A DNA stretch of 64,000 nucleotides from positions 558,001 to 622,000 of the forward strand of contig NZ_CANMQT010000002.1 in the NCBI RefSeq assembly GCF_947500065.1. Reading direction: 5' to 3'. Of the stretch, positions 1-8,412 are shown one piece after another. This DNA comes from an uncultured Aquimarina sp. (GTDB lineage Bacteria > Bacteroidota > Bacteroidia > Flavobacteriales > Flavobacteriaceae). The notes under the pieces were generated by a model. It made no database searches, had not been told where the DNA came from, and worked only from the letters and a program-made list of their open reading frames with translations. The first letter of the stretch is position 1. Each line of letters opens with the position of its first letter. The position numbers were made by a program, and so were the translations under genes.

Positions 1-112
1 TAAGTTCTGAATTAGTCTCCATTTCTTTCTCAAAAGCCAGCAACTCTTCTTTGGATAATGTCTTAGCAAGATACCCCTCTATTTTTTCAAATAATTCCTG
101 AGTTCTCTCCAT
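1..112 (-). CDS. Putative sigma-factor partner protein, N-terminal fragment
   Basis: Only the first 37 codons are inside the window; the rest lies beyond the left edge. The start codon is ATG (complement of 110-112). The visible part begins MERTQELFEKIEGYLAKTLS and is rich in Glu and Lys and probably helical. It lies four bases downstream of the ECF sigma factor on the same strand, so the two are very likely co-transcribed. In flavobacteria this place is commonly taken by an anti-sigma-like or tetratricopeptide membrane protein. That role is inferred from position only, because no diagnostic domain is visible. Confidence 0.55.
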   Translation of the reverse strand, partial: MERTQELFEKIEGYLAKTLSKEELLAFEKEMETNSEL

Positions 113-116
113 AATA

Positions 117-698
117 CTATTGTTTTTCAGAAGTTAATTTTAGCTCCTGATACATAGGATCCTTTTCTATTTTTTCTAGTAGCGTTTTTTTACACTCAAA
201 CTTTTTTTTTCGTGTATATCCCTCTGAATATCCAGTAATACCAGCAATTTCTTTCATATTCTTACCCGCAAAAACAAGGTTTAACACTTCTCTACAAGTG
301 CCACTTAATGTAAGAAAATATCTACGATATACATCTTCACGTTCATTGTTTTCTATTTCTTCTGCAATAGATGCTTCTACCTCTTCATTAATTACTACCA
401 CTTCATTATCTATAATTAATTTTCTTTTCTTTCGTAGTCGAGTTCTCCACTTATTCTTACATATAGCATAAAAATAAGTTAGCACCGAGACATTTATATC
501 CAGTGTATCTGATTTTAATTTCTGATAAATCACAATCAAAGCATCCTGAAATACGTCCTCCGCATCTTCCTCCTCACCAGAATTCTGAAGAATATAACTT
601 CGTATATAATTAAAATTATTTTCATAGAAAGTTTTTATAACTGCAGTATCCCCTGCTGCAATTCCTTCTAAAATTTTACGGTCTTCGAGGTCACTCAT
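117..698 (-). CDS. ECF-type RNA polymerase sigma-70 family factor
   Basis: This 193-residue protein has the two-domain layout of extracytoplasmic-function sigma factors. Residues about 25-95 form region 2, with an acidic stretch EEEDAEDVFQDALIVIYQKL typical of the -10 binding helix. Residues about 125-180 form region 4, with a helix-turn-helix (MKEIAGITGYSEGYTRKKK) for -35 recognition. A Glu-rich linker joins them. It directs core RNA polymerase to a small set of promoters. The next gene downstream is the truncated partner at the window edge. The target genes cannot be deduced from the window. Confidence 0.88.
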   Translation of the reverse strand: MSDLEDRKILEGIAAGDTAVIKTFYENNFNYIRSYILQNSGEEEDAEDVFQDALIVIYQKLKSDTLDINVSVLTYFYAICKNKWRTRLRKKRKLIIDNEVVVINEEVEASIAEEIENNEREDVYRRYFLTLSGTCREVLNLVFAGKNMKEIAGITGYSEGYTRKKKFECKKTLLEKIEKDPMYQELKLTSEKQ

Positions 699-904
699 AA
701 GTTAATGTCATACGGCAGCAATCTGTTACCTTAAAATTGTAAATTTTATTTCGCAATGTAAAAGTAACATTTTTACGTTCTTTGTTCTTAATAAATATCC
801 TTTTAAGCTATGAAACGATTGAAATATCTTTTTAATATAAAGGCATTAAGTTTTTCTTACAAATATCTTCGAATTGTTTACATTAGTATCACAGAACAAA
901 AGCT

Positions 905-1918
905 ATGATATTAGTTACTGGAGCGACAGGTTTAGTAGGGACACATTTATTAATAAAACTGGTAAAAGAAAAACATCAGGTACGTGCCTTATACAGAACA
1001 GAAAATAAAAAAGAATATGCAAAAAGTATTTTCTTACAATGCTGTTCTTCTGAAGACCAGAAGACTTTTAATACTATCGAATGGGTGCTAGGTGATCTAA
1101 ACGATATCCCTGCACTTACGATTGCCTTTAGAGGAGTAACTCATGTATACCATTGCGCTGCAATGATATCTTTTAATCCATCACATTACAAAAAATTACG
1201 AAAGACTAATATAAAAGGAACCGCTAACATTGTGAATTTATCCTTAATCAATAAGGTACAAAAACTGTGTTACGTAAGTTCTATAGCAACATTAAGCGAA
1301 AATACTTCGCAAAACCCAATAAATGAAACTGCAGAATGGAATCCTGAAGTCTCTGATTCTGTTTATGCCATTACAAAATATGGTGCGGAGATGGAAGTAT
1401 GGCGTGGTACTCAAGAAGGACTTAACGCAGTAATTGTAAATCCAGGAATTATTATTGGTCGTGGTTTTTATAATTCCGGAAGTGGATATCTATTTAAGAA
1501 AATCTACAAAGGAATGAAATACTACACCACCGGAACTACGGGATATGTTGCTGTTGATAATGTTACTGAGATTATGTTTCGTCTTATGAATAGTGAAATA
1601 AAAAATGAAAGATACATCTTAGTCGGTGAAAACCTGAGTTTTAAAAATGCCTTTGCGCTAATTGCTGAAGCACTAAACAAATCTATCCCAAAGAAGAAAG
1701 TTTCTACATTTTTAATGAAAATCGCGTATTATGGACAAAAGTTTAGCCACATCTTTTTCCGAACTAAACGAACCATATTTAAATCTTCAATAAAAAGTGC
1801 TTTCTCCAATTCATTTTATGAAAACGAAAAAATAAAAAAAGAACTCACCTATAGTTTTACTCCTATTAAAAAGGCTATTGAGGAGACTGCTTCTTTTTTT
1901 TTGAAACAAGAGGAATAG
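905..1918 (+). CDS. NAD-dependent epimerase/dehydratase family protein
   Basis: This is an extended short-chain dehydrogenase/reductase of 337 residues. The Rossmann dinucleotide motif GATGLVG is at residues 6-12 and the catalytic YxxxK pair is Tyr154 and Lys158. Such enzymes act on nucleotide sugars, dihydroflavonol-like substrates or 3-beta-hydroxysteroid-like substrates; the substrate cannot be told here. The gene runs alone on the plus strand. Its last 44 bases overlap the 3' end of the DUF4296 gene on the opposite strand, so both C-termini are coded by the same DNA. The C-terminal part after residue 260 is basic and not diagnostic. Confidence 0.85.
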   Translation: MILVTGATGLVGTHLLIKLVKEKHQVRALYRTENKKEYAKSIFLQCCSSEDQKTFNTIEWVLGDLNDIPALTIAFRGVTHVYHCAAMISFNPSHYKKLRKTNIKGTANIVNLSLINKVQKLCYVSSIATLSENTSQNPINETAEWNPEVSDSVYAITKYGAEMEVWRGTQEGLNAVIVNPGIIIGRGFYNSGSGYLFKKIYKGMKYYTTGTTGYVAVDNVTEIMFRLMNSEIKNERYILVGENLSFKNAFALIAEALNKSIPKKKVSTFLMKIAYYGQKFSHIFFRTKRTIFKSSIKSAFSNSFYENEKIKKELTYSFTPIKKAIEETASFFLKQEE

Positions 1919-2429
1919 ATTTACTTCTTTTATTAATTGCACTTTCAATCTCTTCTTCAATTGACTCTTCATTAATTGTTTCTAGTTCTTCTAAACTAGC
2001 AGGTATTAATTTTTCACCTTTATAACCATCTTTTGCTTTTCTGATTGAATCTTCTATCTTTTTAATAGAATCTTCTTCTTTTTTAAGCTTTTCAAATTTC
2101 GTTTTTGACACCTCTAGGTTATTTTTTACCTTATTAAAAATCTTCTCGTATTCATCTAATTGGTTAGCATACCAACTATTATTTTCCGAAAACACTAAAC
2201 TATCAATCCCATGTTTTTGTAAAATATACGCTTCTGGATTTATTTTTTCAATATCAAAAACCTTCTTATAACTTCCTTTTGCCGCTTTTACAAAAGCAAT
2301 ATCCGTAAGTATCTCAACCATTTTATCCTCTGCTATTAGATTCTCGGGTCTAGATGTCTTATCCAACTTTTGGCAAGAAAAAACGATAAGAACTAAAGCA
2401 AAAAAACTACATACTATTCTTTTTTTCAT
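1875..2429 (-). CDS. DUF4296 domain lipoprotein
   Basis: A lipoprotein signal peptide is visible: a short basic start, a hydrophobic stretch and a lipobox ending at Cys19 (VFSCQ). The next part (residues about 30-100) looks like DUF4296, a Bacteroidota family of unknown function. Residues about 100-175 are very rich in Lys and Glu and probably form a long helix or coiled coil. The start overlaps the stop of the dihydroorotase gene by four bases (ATGA), indicating translational coupling in a three-gene operon. The 3' end overlaps the convergent epimerase gene by 44 bases. The protein is expected to be anchored in the periplasm or at the outer membrane. Confidence 0.8.
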   Translation of the reverse strand: MKKRIVCSFFALVLIVFSCQKLDKTSRPENLIAEDKMVEILTDIAFVKAAKGSYKKVFDIEKINPEAYILQKHGIDSLVFSENNSWYANQLDEYEKIFNKVKNNLEVSKTKFEKLKKEEDSIKKIEDSIRKAKDGYKGEKLIPASLEELETINEESIEEEIESAINKRSKSIPLVSKKKKQSPQ

Positions 2430-3772
2430 CGGTTAAAAGTTAATCGTTGCGCATTCTTAACGTCATAGAATTTAAAATTCTTATATACTAAGCTACCGTT
2501 TACAAAAGTATGAGTAATCCTTGATTTAAAAGTAGTCCCTTCAAACGGAGACCATCCACATTTATATGCAATATTATCAGCATTAACAGTCCAAGGCGCA
2601 TTAAGATCAACTAAAACAGCATCAGCAGCATATCCTTCTTTTATATAACCTCTCTTCTCAATTCGGAACAAGATGGCAGGATTATGACACATTTTTTCTA
2701 CAATCTTTTCTAATGAAATCTTATCCTTATGATAAAATTCTAGCATTGCAGGTAATGCGTGCTGAACTAATGGTCCTCCAGAAGGTGCTTTGGTATACAC
2801 ATTATCTTTTTCTTCTTTCGTATGTGGTGCATGATCCGTAGCAATTACATCCAATTTATCTTGGAGCAAAGCCTTAAATAAAGCATCTCTGTCTTTTGCT
2901 GTTTTTACAGCTGGATTCCATTTTATTAAGGTTCCTTTTTCTTTATAATTTTCTTCAGAAAACCAAAGATGATGTATACAAACTTCTGCTGTAATTTTTT
3001 TATCCTTTAACGGAATCTTATTTGTAAATAATTTTAGTTCCTTTGCTGTAGAAAGATGAAAAACATGCAATCTTGCACCCGTTTTTTTAGCAAGAGCTAC
3101 TGCGTTAGAAGAAGATATGTAACAGGCCTCTTCGCTTCTAATTATAGGATGCATCTCAATAGGTATATCATCTCCATACTGCTCTTTATATTTTGCAGTA
3201 TTATTTTTTATTGTCTCTTCATCCTCACAATGTACCGATATTAGTAAATCTGTGGAAGAGAAAATCTTTTCTAATACTTCAGGGTTATCTACCAACATGT
3301 TTCCTGTGGAGGAACCCAAAAAAAGTTTAAGCCCTGCAACCTTACTAGGATCTACCTTCAAAATCTCTTCAAGGTTATCATTAGTTCCTCCAAACATAAA
3401 GGAATAGTTCGCATAGCTAGTTTTTTCAGCTATTTCAAACTTTTCTTCTAACTTTTCTATAGTTGTGGTTTGAGGATTTGTATTCGGCATTTCAATAAAA
3501 GAAGTAATTCCTCCGGCTATTGCTGCCCTTGATTCAGTTTCTATGGTAGCTTTATGTGTTAACCCTGGTTCTCTAAAATGAACTTGATCATCAATAACAC
3601 CTGGCAAAAGATACTTGCCTTCTGCATCAAAAACTTGCACGTCAGGAGATTTCGCACTAATCTGTGCAGCGATTTCTTTAAAAAAACCATTCTCTATATA
3701 TACATCACCATTAAAAATCTTTCCCTCATTAACAATGTTGGCATTCTTAATCAATACACTATTCATGATCAT
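2426..3772 (-). CDS. pyrC: Dihydroorotase
   Basis: Dihydroorotase closes carbamoyl-aspartate to dihydroorotate in pyrimidine synthesis. The 448-residue protein matches the class I amidohydrolase type: a metal and substrate segment VIDDQVHFREPG at residues 59-70, SVHCEDE, a LHVFHLSTAKE histidine segment and IATDHAPHT. The first metal-site histidine of the usual DxHxHxR motif is Gln63 here; other Bacteroidota dihydroorotases, as far as I recall, carry the same change. The start overlaps the stop of the mannosyltransferase gene by four bases and the end overlaps the DUF4296 start. A second possible ATG lies two codons in. A dihydroorotase-like hydantoinase is a less likely alternative. Confidence 0.9.
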   Translation of the reverse strand: MIMNSVLIKNANIVNEGKIFNGDVYIENGFFKEIAAQISAKSPDVQVFDAEGKYLLPGVIDDQVHFREPGLTHKATIETESRAAIAGGITSFIEMPNTNPQTTTIEKLEEKFEIAEKTSYANYSFMFGGTNDNLEEILKVDPSKVAGLKLFLGSSTGNMLVDNPEVLEKIFSSTDLLISVHCEDEETIKNNTAKYKEQYGDDIPIEMHPIIRSEEACYISSSNAVALAKKTGARLHVFHLSTAKELKLFTNKIPLKDKKITAEVCIHHLWFSEENYKEKGTLIKWNPAVKTAKDRDALFKALLQDKLDVIATDHAPHTKEEKDNVYTKAPSGGPLVQHALPAMLEFYHKDKISLEKIVEKMCHNPAILFRIEKRGYIKEGYAADAVLVDLNAPWTVNADNIAYKCGWSPFEGTTFKSRITHTFVNGSLVYKNFKFYDVKNAQRLTFNR

Positions 3773-4500
3773 ATTTCATAACTATTAAACAAACTCTTTA
3801 ATTTCATCCTTAACACCCCAAAAACTGCTTCAGAGATTATTCCTTTACTCATTTTAGAAGTTCCTCGCGTTCTATCCGTAAACACTACTGGAACTTCTTT
3901 TATTTTAAATTTTAACAGGTATGCTTTAAATTTCATTTCAATTTGAAAAGCATATCCTACAAATTTGATTTTATCAAGATTAATCTTTTCTAAGACTTCT
4001 CTTTTATAACAGATAAAACCTGCTGTAGTATCATGAATATCCATTCCTGTAATAAAGCGAACATACTTTGACGCCAACCAGGATAATAATACTCGACTCA
4101 TTGGCCAATTTACCACATTAACTCCTGTAACATATCTTGATCCAATTGCCACCTGTGATGTACCTTTAGCACAGGCATTATATAATCTTATCAGGTCATT
4201 AGGATTATGAGAGAAATCAGCATCCATTTCAAAAACATACTCATAAGTTCGCTCTAATGCCCACTTAAATCCTTTAATATATGCTGTTCCTAATCCTAAC
4301 TTTCCTTTTCGTTCTACTAAAAAAAGACGTTCTGGATACTCCTCTTGTAGTTCTTTAATCTTTGATGCTGTACCATCTGGAGAGTTATCATCTACAACCA
4401 GAATATCAAAATCACGCTGAAGTGCAAGCACATTTTTAACGATACGCTCTACATTTTCAATCTCATTATAGGTAGGTATAATTACTAAGGCGTCTACCAT
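3769..4500 (-). CDS. Polyprenol monophosphomannose synthase (GT2)
   Basis: This is a GT-A fold family 2 glycosyltransferase of 243 residues. It begins with VIIPTYNEIENVE, has the nucleotide-binding DDNSPDGT (residues 37-44) and the metal-binding DADFSHNP segment, and matches the dolichol-phosphate mannosyltransferase type. It is expected to transfer mannose (or another sugar) from a nucleotide sugar to a polyprenyl phosphate at the inner face of the membrane. It lacks the C-terminal membrane domain some homologues have. It is first in the operon with dihydroorotase and DUF4296, an order common in Flavobacteriaceae. Confidence 0.88.
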   Translation of the reverse strand: MVDALVIIPTYNEIENVERIVKNVLALQRDFDILVVDDNSPDGTASKIKELQEEYPERLFLVERKGKLGLGTAYIKGFKWALERTYEYVFEMDADFSHNPNDLIRLYNACAKGTSQVAIGSRYVTGVNVVNWPMSRVLLSWLASKYVRFITGMDIHDTTAGFICYKREVLEKINLDKIKFVGYAFQIEMKFKAYLLKFKIKEVPVVFTDRTRGTSKMSKGIISEAVFGVLRMKLKSLFNSYEI

Positions 4501-4675
4501 TTAGGGTATTTTCAGGCAAATATAACTAAATAATCACTAGATTATTTTCAGTTTTTTGCTCTAATATTATAGTTTTCATAAATAACTATGTATTTAAATA
4601 AGTGTTGCATCCTTATTTACTGTGCTTTATTTTCTTATGTAATAAGTATGACTTAATTTTAGCCCTTTGCAGTAT

Positions 4676-5329
4676 ATGGAAATTATTACAAGAGAAATCA
4701 TAGCAACCGACTGGATCACAATCATAATTATGGTGTGTCTAACATTATTAGCGACCGCTAAGCTGATGAACTCAGCTCGGTTTTCTGAATTTGTAATGCT
4801 TTTTAACACGAACAAATATGTCGTTCTAAATCAAAAAGGAAACAAATTATCTACGCTTTTTAATGGAATTCTAATTTTGGTTCAGGTATTATCGGTATCA
4901 TTATTCATATATCTATGTGTAGATGTATTACAATGGCAATCAGGCACTATTGACATGATGTTCTATTTTAAGATAGTATCACTGTATTTGTTTGTTCTAA
5001 TATGTAAAATCTTAATTGAAAAAATCATCTCGACCATTTTTTCAATAGAAACTTTAATAGAGGATTATTTATTCTATAAAGTATCATATCGCAATTTTTT
5101 GGGTGTAATTTTATTACCTCTTAACTTATTATTCGTTTATACTGCGAAACCTTCAAAAATTGTTTTGATTGTGTTAGTAGTTTCTTTACTGATTCTGAAC
5201 TTAATCATACTTTTTTCTATTTACAAGAAAAACGAAAACATCATTTTAAACCATATGTTTTATTTTATTTTGTATCTTTGCGCTCTTGAAATCGCACCCT
5301 ATTTTATGCTATACAAGCTTATTATATAA
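4676..5329 (+). CDS. DUF4271 domain multi-pass membrane protein
   Basis: This 217-residue integral membrane protein has about six hydrophobic segments. I chose the ATG at 4676; a TTG nine bases upstream would add only three residues. The family is DUF4271, found in Bacteroidota, often just before hemD as here (32 bases apart). No catalytic motif is visible and the function is unknown. The same strand and close spacing suggest co-transcription with hemD. Confidence 0.8.
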   Translation: MEIITREIIATDWITIIIMVCLTLLATAKLMNSARFSEFVMLFNTNKYVVLNQKGNKLSTLFNGILILVQVLSVSLFIYLCVDVLQWQSGTIDMMFYFKIVSLYLFVLICKILIEKIISTIFSIETLIEDYLFYKVSYRNFLGVILLPLNLLFVYTAKPSKIVLIVLVVSLLILNLIILFSIYKKNENIILNHMFYFILYLCALEIAPYFMLYKLII

Positions 5330-5361
5330 TTTAGGAAGACGTTTACAAATAAAGACTATAT

Positions 5362-6108
5362 ATGAAAGTGAAAACGATTTTGGTCTCACAGCCAGAGCCT
5401 AAAGTAGAAAATTCACCTTATTTCGAACTTGAGGAGAAAGAAAAGGTAAAAATTGACTTTATACCGTTTATTCACGTAGAGGGCGTAGATGCTAAGGAAG
5501 TGAGACAACAAAAAGTGGATTTATCACAATACACTGCCATAATTCTTACAAGTAGAAATTCTGTGGATCATTTTTTTAGAATCGCTGAGGAAATGCGTTT
5601 CAAAGTTCCGGATTCTCTTAAATATTTTTGTCAAAGTGAAGCTGTAGCTTATTACTTGCAAAAGTATGTTGTATACAGAAAAAGGAAAATATATGTTGGT
5701 AAACGTACTTTTCAGGAGTTGATGCCATTGGTTAAGAAGTATAAAAACGAAAAGTTTTTATTACCCTCTTCCGATAAATTAAAACCAGAGATACCAGATA
5801 CGTTAAACACCTTAAAAGTAGAATGGAAGCAAGCAATTTTCTATAGAACTGTTGTTAGTGATCTTTCTAATTTAAGAAATGTATTTTATGATATTTTAGT
5901 GTTTTTTAGTCCTTCTGGAATAAAATCATTATTTGAAAACTTTCCTGATTTTAAACAAAAAGACACTCGTATTGCTGTTTTTGGAAATTCTACGGTAAAA
6001 GCTGCAGAAGAACATGATTTGGTAGTAAATATTCAAGCTCCAACTCCCGAAACTCCTTCGATGACAATGGCGCTTCAAAAATACATTAAGGAAGCGAACA
6101 AAAAATAA
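5362..6108 (+). CDS. hemD: Uroporphyrinogen-III synthase
   Basis: The 248-residue protein fits the HemD family, which cyclises and inverts ring D of hydroxymethylbilane to give uroporphyrinogen III in heme synthesis. The family is poorly conserved, but typical pieces are present: an N-terminal VSQPEP stretch, TAIILTSRNSVDHFF, a middle segment YVGKRTFQELMP and the C-terminal DILVFFSPSGIKSLFENFP. It follows the DUF4271 gene closely and is followed by a strong hairpin terminator at 6133-6170. Other hem genes are not in the window. Confidence 0.88.
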   Translation: MKVKTILVSQPEPKVENSPYFELEEKEKVKIDFIPFIHVEGVDAKEVRQQKVDLSQYTAIILTSRNSVDHFFRIAEEMRFKVPDSLKYFCQSEAVAYYLQKYVVYRKRKIYVGKRTFQELMPLVKKYKNEKFLLPSSDKLKPEIPDTLNTLKVEWKQAIFYRTVVSDLSNLRNVFYDILVFFSPSGIKSLFENFPDFKQKDTRIAVFGNSTVKAAEEHDLVVNIQAPTPETPSMTMALQKYIKEANKK

Positions 6109-6132
6109 TCTAATCTTCTTTTAGAATAGAGC

Positions 6133-6170
6133 AAAAAAAAATCCTGAAATTAAATTTCAGGATTTTTTTT
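6133..6170. terminator. Bidirectional intrinsic terminator between hemD and pckA
   Basis: A perfect stem (AAATCCTGAAAT paired with ATTTCAGGATTT, short TAA loop) is flanked by an A-run on the left and a T-run on the right. It lies between the convergent genes hemD and pckA and can serve both strands. Confidence 0.85.
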
Positions 6171-6191
6171 ACTCTATAATAATCTTATTCA

Positions 6192-7808
6192 CTAAAAAGC
6201 ATAACGTTGTGGTCCTCCTCTACGAATTTCCTCATTGGCATACGATTCGAATTTTTTGAAATTCTCTCTGAATGCATTCGTTAACTTAAATGCTGTTTTA
6301 TAATATTCTTCATCATTATTCCAAGTTGTTCTAGGACTCAGTACACTTGAAGGAACTCCAGGGCACTCCCTTGGTTGTGCCACTCCAAATACTGAATGAA
6401 TATGATAGTTATCATAAGAATATAATCCTAAATCACCATTAAGCACTGCTTGGATCATTGCACGAGTATATTTTAATTTGATTCTGGTTCCTACTCCATA
6501 AGGACCTCCAGTCCATCCGGTATTCACTAACCAAACATTTACTCCAGTATCCTTCATCTTTTTGACCAACATCTCAGCATACTTAGCCGGATGTAATGGC
6601 ATAAAAGGAGCTCCAAAACAAGCCGAAAACGAAGGAGTTGGCTCTACTACACCAGCTTCTGTACCAGCAACCTTAGCAGTATATCCCGACATAAAATGAT
6701 ACGCCGCCTGACTTGGAGTCAATTTAGAAATAGGTGGCATTACACCAAAAGCATCCGCTGTTAAAAAGAAAATATTCTTTGGATTTTTACCTATAGAAGG
6801 CTCCTGAATATTTTCAATATGATAAATTGGATAACTTACTCGTGTATTCTGAGTAATTGATGTATCGGCATAATCCACCTCACCATCGTCTCCAAAAATT
6901 ACATTTTCAAGAATTGCTCCTTTTTTAATAGCTCCGTATATCTCTGGTTCTTTTTCTGCAGACAGATCAATTACCTTTGCATAGCAACCTCCTTCAAAAT
7001 TGAAAATAGTATTTTCTTTTGTCCAACCGTGCTCATCATCTCCGATTAATTTACGATTAGGATCTGTAGATAATGTGGTTTTTCCTGTACCTGAAAGTCC
7101 AAAAAATATTGCTGTATCTCCTTCTTCTCCCACATTGGCAGAGCAATGCATCGGAAGCGTCTCTTTATACACTGGTAATATAAAATTCAATGCAGAAAAA
7201 ATACCTTTTTTAATTTCACCCGTATATCCGGTTCCACCAATAAGTGCTATTTTTTTAGTAAAATTTAATATTGCAAAATTATGTTGACGTGTACCATCCA
7301 CTTCAGGATCTGCCATAAAACCAGGAGCATTGACAACAGTCCATTCCGGATCAAAACCTTTTAACTCTTCTTCAGTTGGTCTTAAGAACATATTATAAGC
7401 AAACATGTTAGACCAAGGATATTCATTGATCACTCGTATGTTTAATTTATAATCAGGATCTGCACAAGCATAACTATCTCGTACAAATATCTCTTTACCC
7501 GAAAGATACGCAGTAACCTTATCGTATAATGCATCAAATGCATTCGACTCAAAAGGAATGTTGATATCACCCCACCATACTTTATCAGTGGTAATTTGAT
7601 CCTTTACAATAAAACGATCCATTGGAGAACGCCCTGTAAACTCACCTGTATTTACTGCAAGTGTTCCTGATTTCGTGATTTTTCCTTGTCCTTTTTGCAC
7701 TGTTTCCTCCTGAAGATCATCTGGAGTTAACTGGTAGCGTATTGTAGCATTTTCAATACCGTAATGCTTTAACGAAATCGTTTTCGTAATTGGATACAGT
7801 GGTTCCAT
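6192..7808 (-). CDS. pckA: Phosphoenolpyruvate carboxykinase (ATP)
   Basis: The enzyme converts oxaloacetate and ATP to phosphoenolpyruvate and CO2, the entry step of gluconeogenesis. At 538 residues it has the usual length. The kinase-1a P-loop FFGLSGTGKTTLS lies near residues 235-248, followed by the metal-binding IGDDEHGW segment. The oxaloacetate-binding TGRSPMDRF and the HCSANVG segments are also present. It is a single gene with its own upstream region and shares the terminator at 6133-6170 with hemD. Confidence 0.97.
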   Translation of the reverse strand: MEPLYPITKTISLKHYGIENATIRYQLTPDDLQEETVQKGQGKITKSGTLAVNTGEFTGRSPMDRFIVKDQITTDKVWWGDINIPFESNAFDALYDKVTAYLSGKEIFVRDSYACADPDYKLNIRVINEYPWSNMFAYNMFLRPTEEELKGFDPEWTVVNAPGFMADPEVDGTRQHNFAILNFTKKIALIGGTGYTGEIKKGIFSALNFILPVYKETLPMHCSANVGEEGDTAIFFGLSGTGKTTLSTDPNRKLIGDDEHGWTKENTIFNFEGGCYAKVIDLSAEKEPEIYGAIKKGAILENVIFGDDGEVDYADTSITQNTRVSYPIYHIENIQEPSIGKNPKNIFFLTADAFGVMPPISKLTPSQAAYHFMSGYTAKVAGTEAGVVEPTPSFSACFGAPFMPLHPAKYAEMLVKKMKDTGVNVWLVNTGWTGGPYGVGTRIKLKYTRAMIQAVLNGDLGLYSYDNYHIHSVFGVAQPRECPGVPSSVLSPRTTWNNDEEYYKTAFKLTNAFRENFKKFESYANEEIRRGGPQRYAF

Positions 7809-7875
7809 AAAAATATGTTGTGTTTGTTATGTCTGGCAAAATTATAAATAAAAACTAAACCAACCGTCAAAAAAA

Positions 7876-8259
7876 TCACTTAATCTTAACCAATGAAATT
7901 ACAAAGAAAATCCATCCTAAAATTAACATAAACCCTCCTAAAGGTGTAATAAAACCAATACTTGACAAAGAAATTCCTAAAACTTCGTCAATCACCAAAA
8001 GATAAATTGACCCCGAAAAAAGGATCATTCCACCCAGAAAGAAATAAAAAATTCGTTTTTTGACAACATCCTTAATAACGGCCATATTTCCCAAAATAAT
8101 GCAAACGATTGCATGATACATCTGATATCTAACCCCAGTCTGAAAAGAATCAATACTTGTCTTATCCACAAGTTTCTCTAAACCATGTGCTCCAAATGCA
8201 CCTAATAATACAGCTAATAACGCTGTAACTGTTCCGGTAATCAAAATTGTTTTATTCAT
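7876..8259 (-). CDS. DUF423 family membrane protein
   Basis: This small inner-membrane protein of 127 residues has four hydrophobic helices and the family signature GAFGAHGLEKL near the N-terminus. DUF423 (YgdD-like) proteins are widespread; no biochemical role is established. The gene ends about 65 bases upstream of the pckA start on the same strand but has its own leader, and it is divergent from the saccharopine-dehydrogenase-like gene. Confidence 0.85.
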   Translation of the reverse strand: MNKTILITGTVTALLAVLLGAFGAHGLEKLVDKTSIDSFQTGVRYQMYHAIVCIILGNMAVIKDVVKKRIFYFFLGGMILFSGSIYLLVIDEVLGISLSSIGFITPLGGFMLILGWIFFVISLVKIK

Positions 8260-8412
8260 TCCTCTTTTAGTAATAATTGATCATTTTTTTAAACAAAAAA
8301 TGAATTTTATACATATTTTATTTCAAAATGTAACGAATACGTCAAAATTGAGAACTTACTTTTTGATGTATTTACTACATTCGCATCAAAGTTATCAAAA
8401 TAATTATTAGGT

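Noticed and set aside
7000..7287. Antisense open frame of 95 codons inside pckA
   Set aside because: It mirrors the strongly conserved PEPCK coding strand and has no family match or leader of its own.
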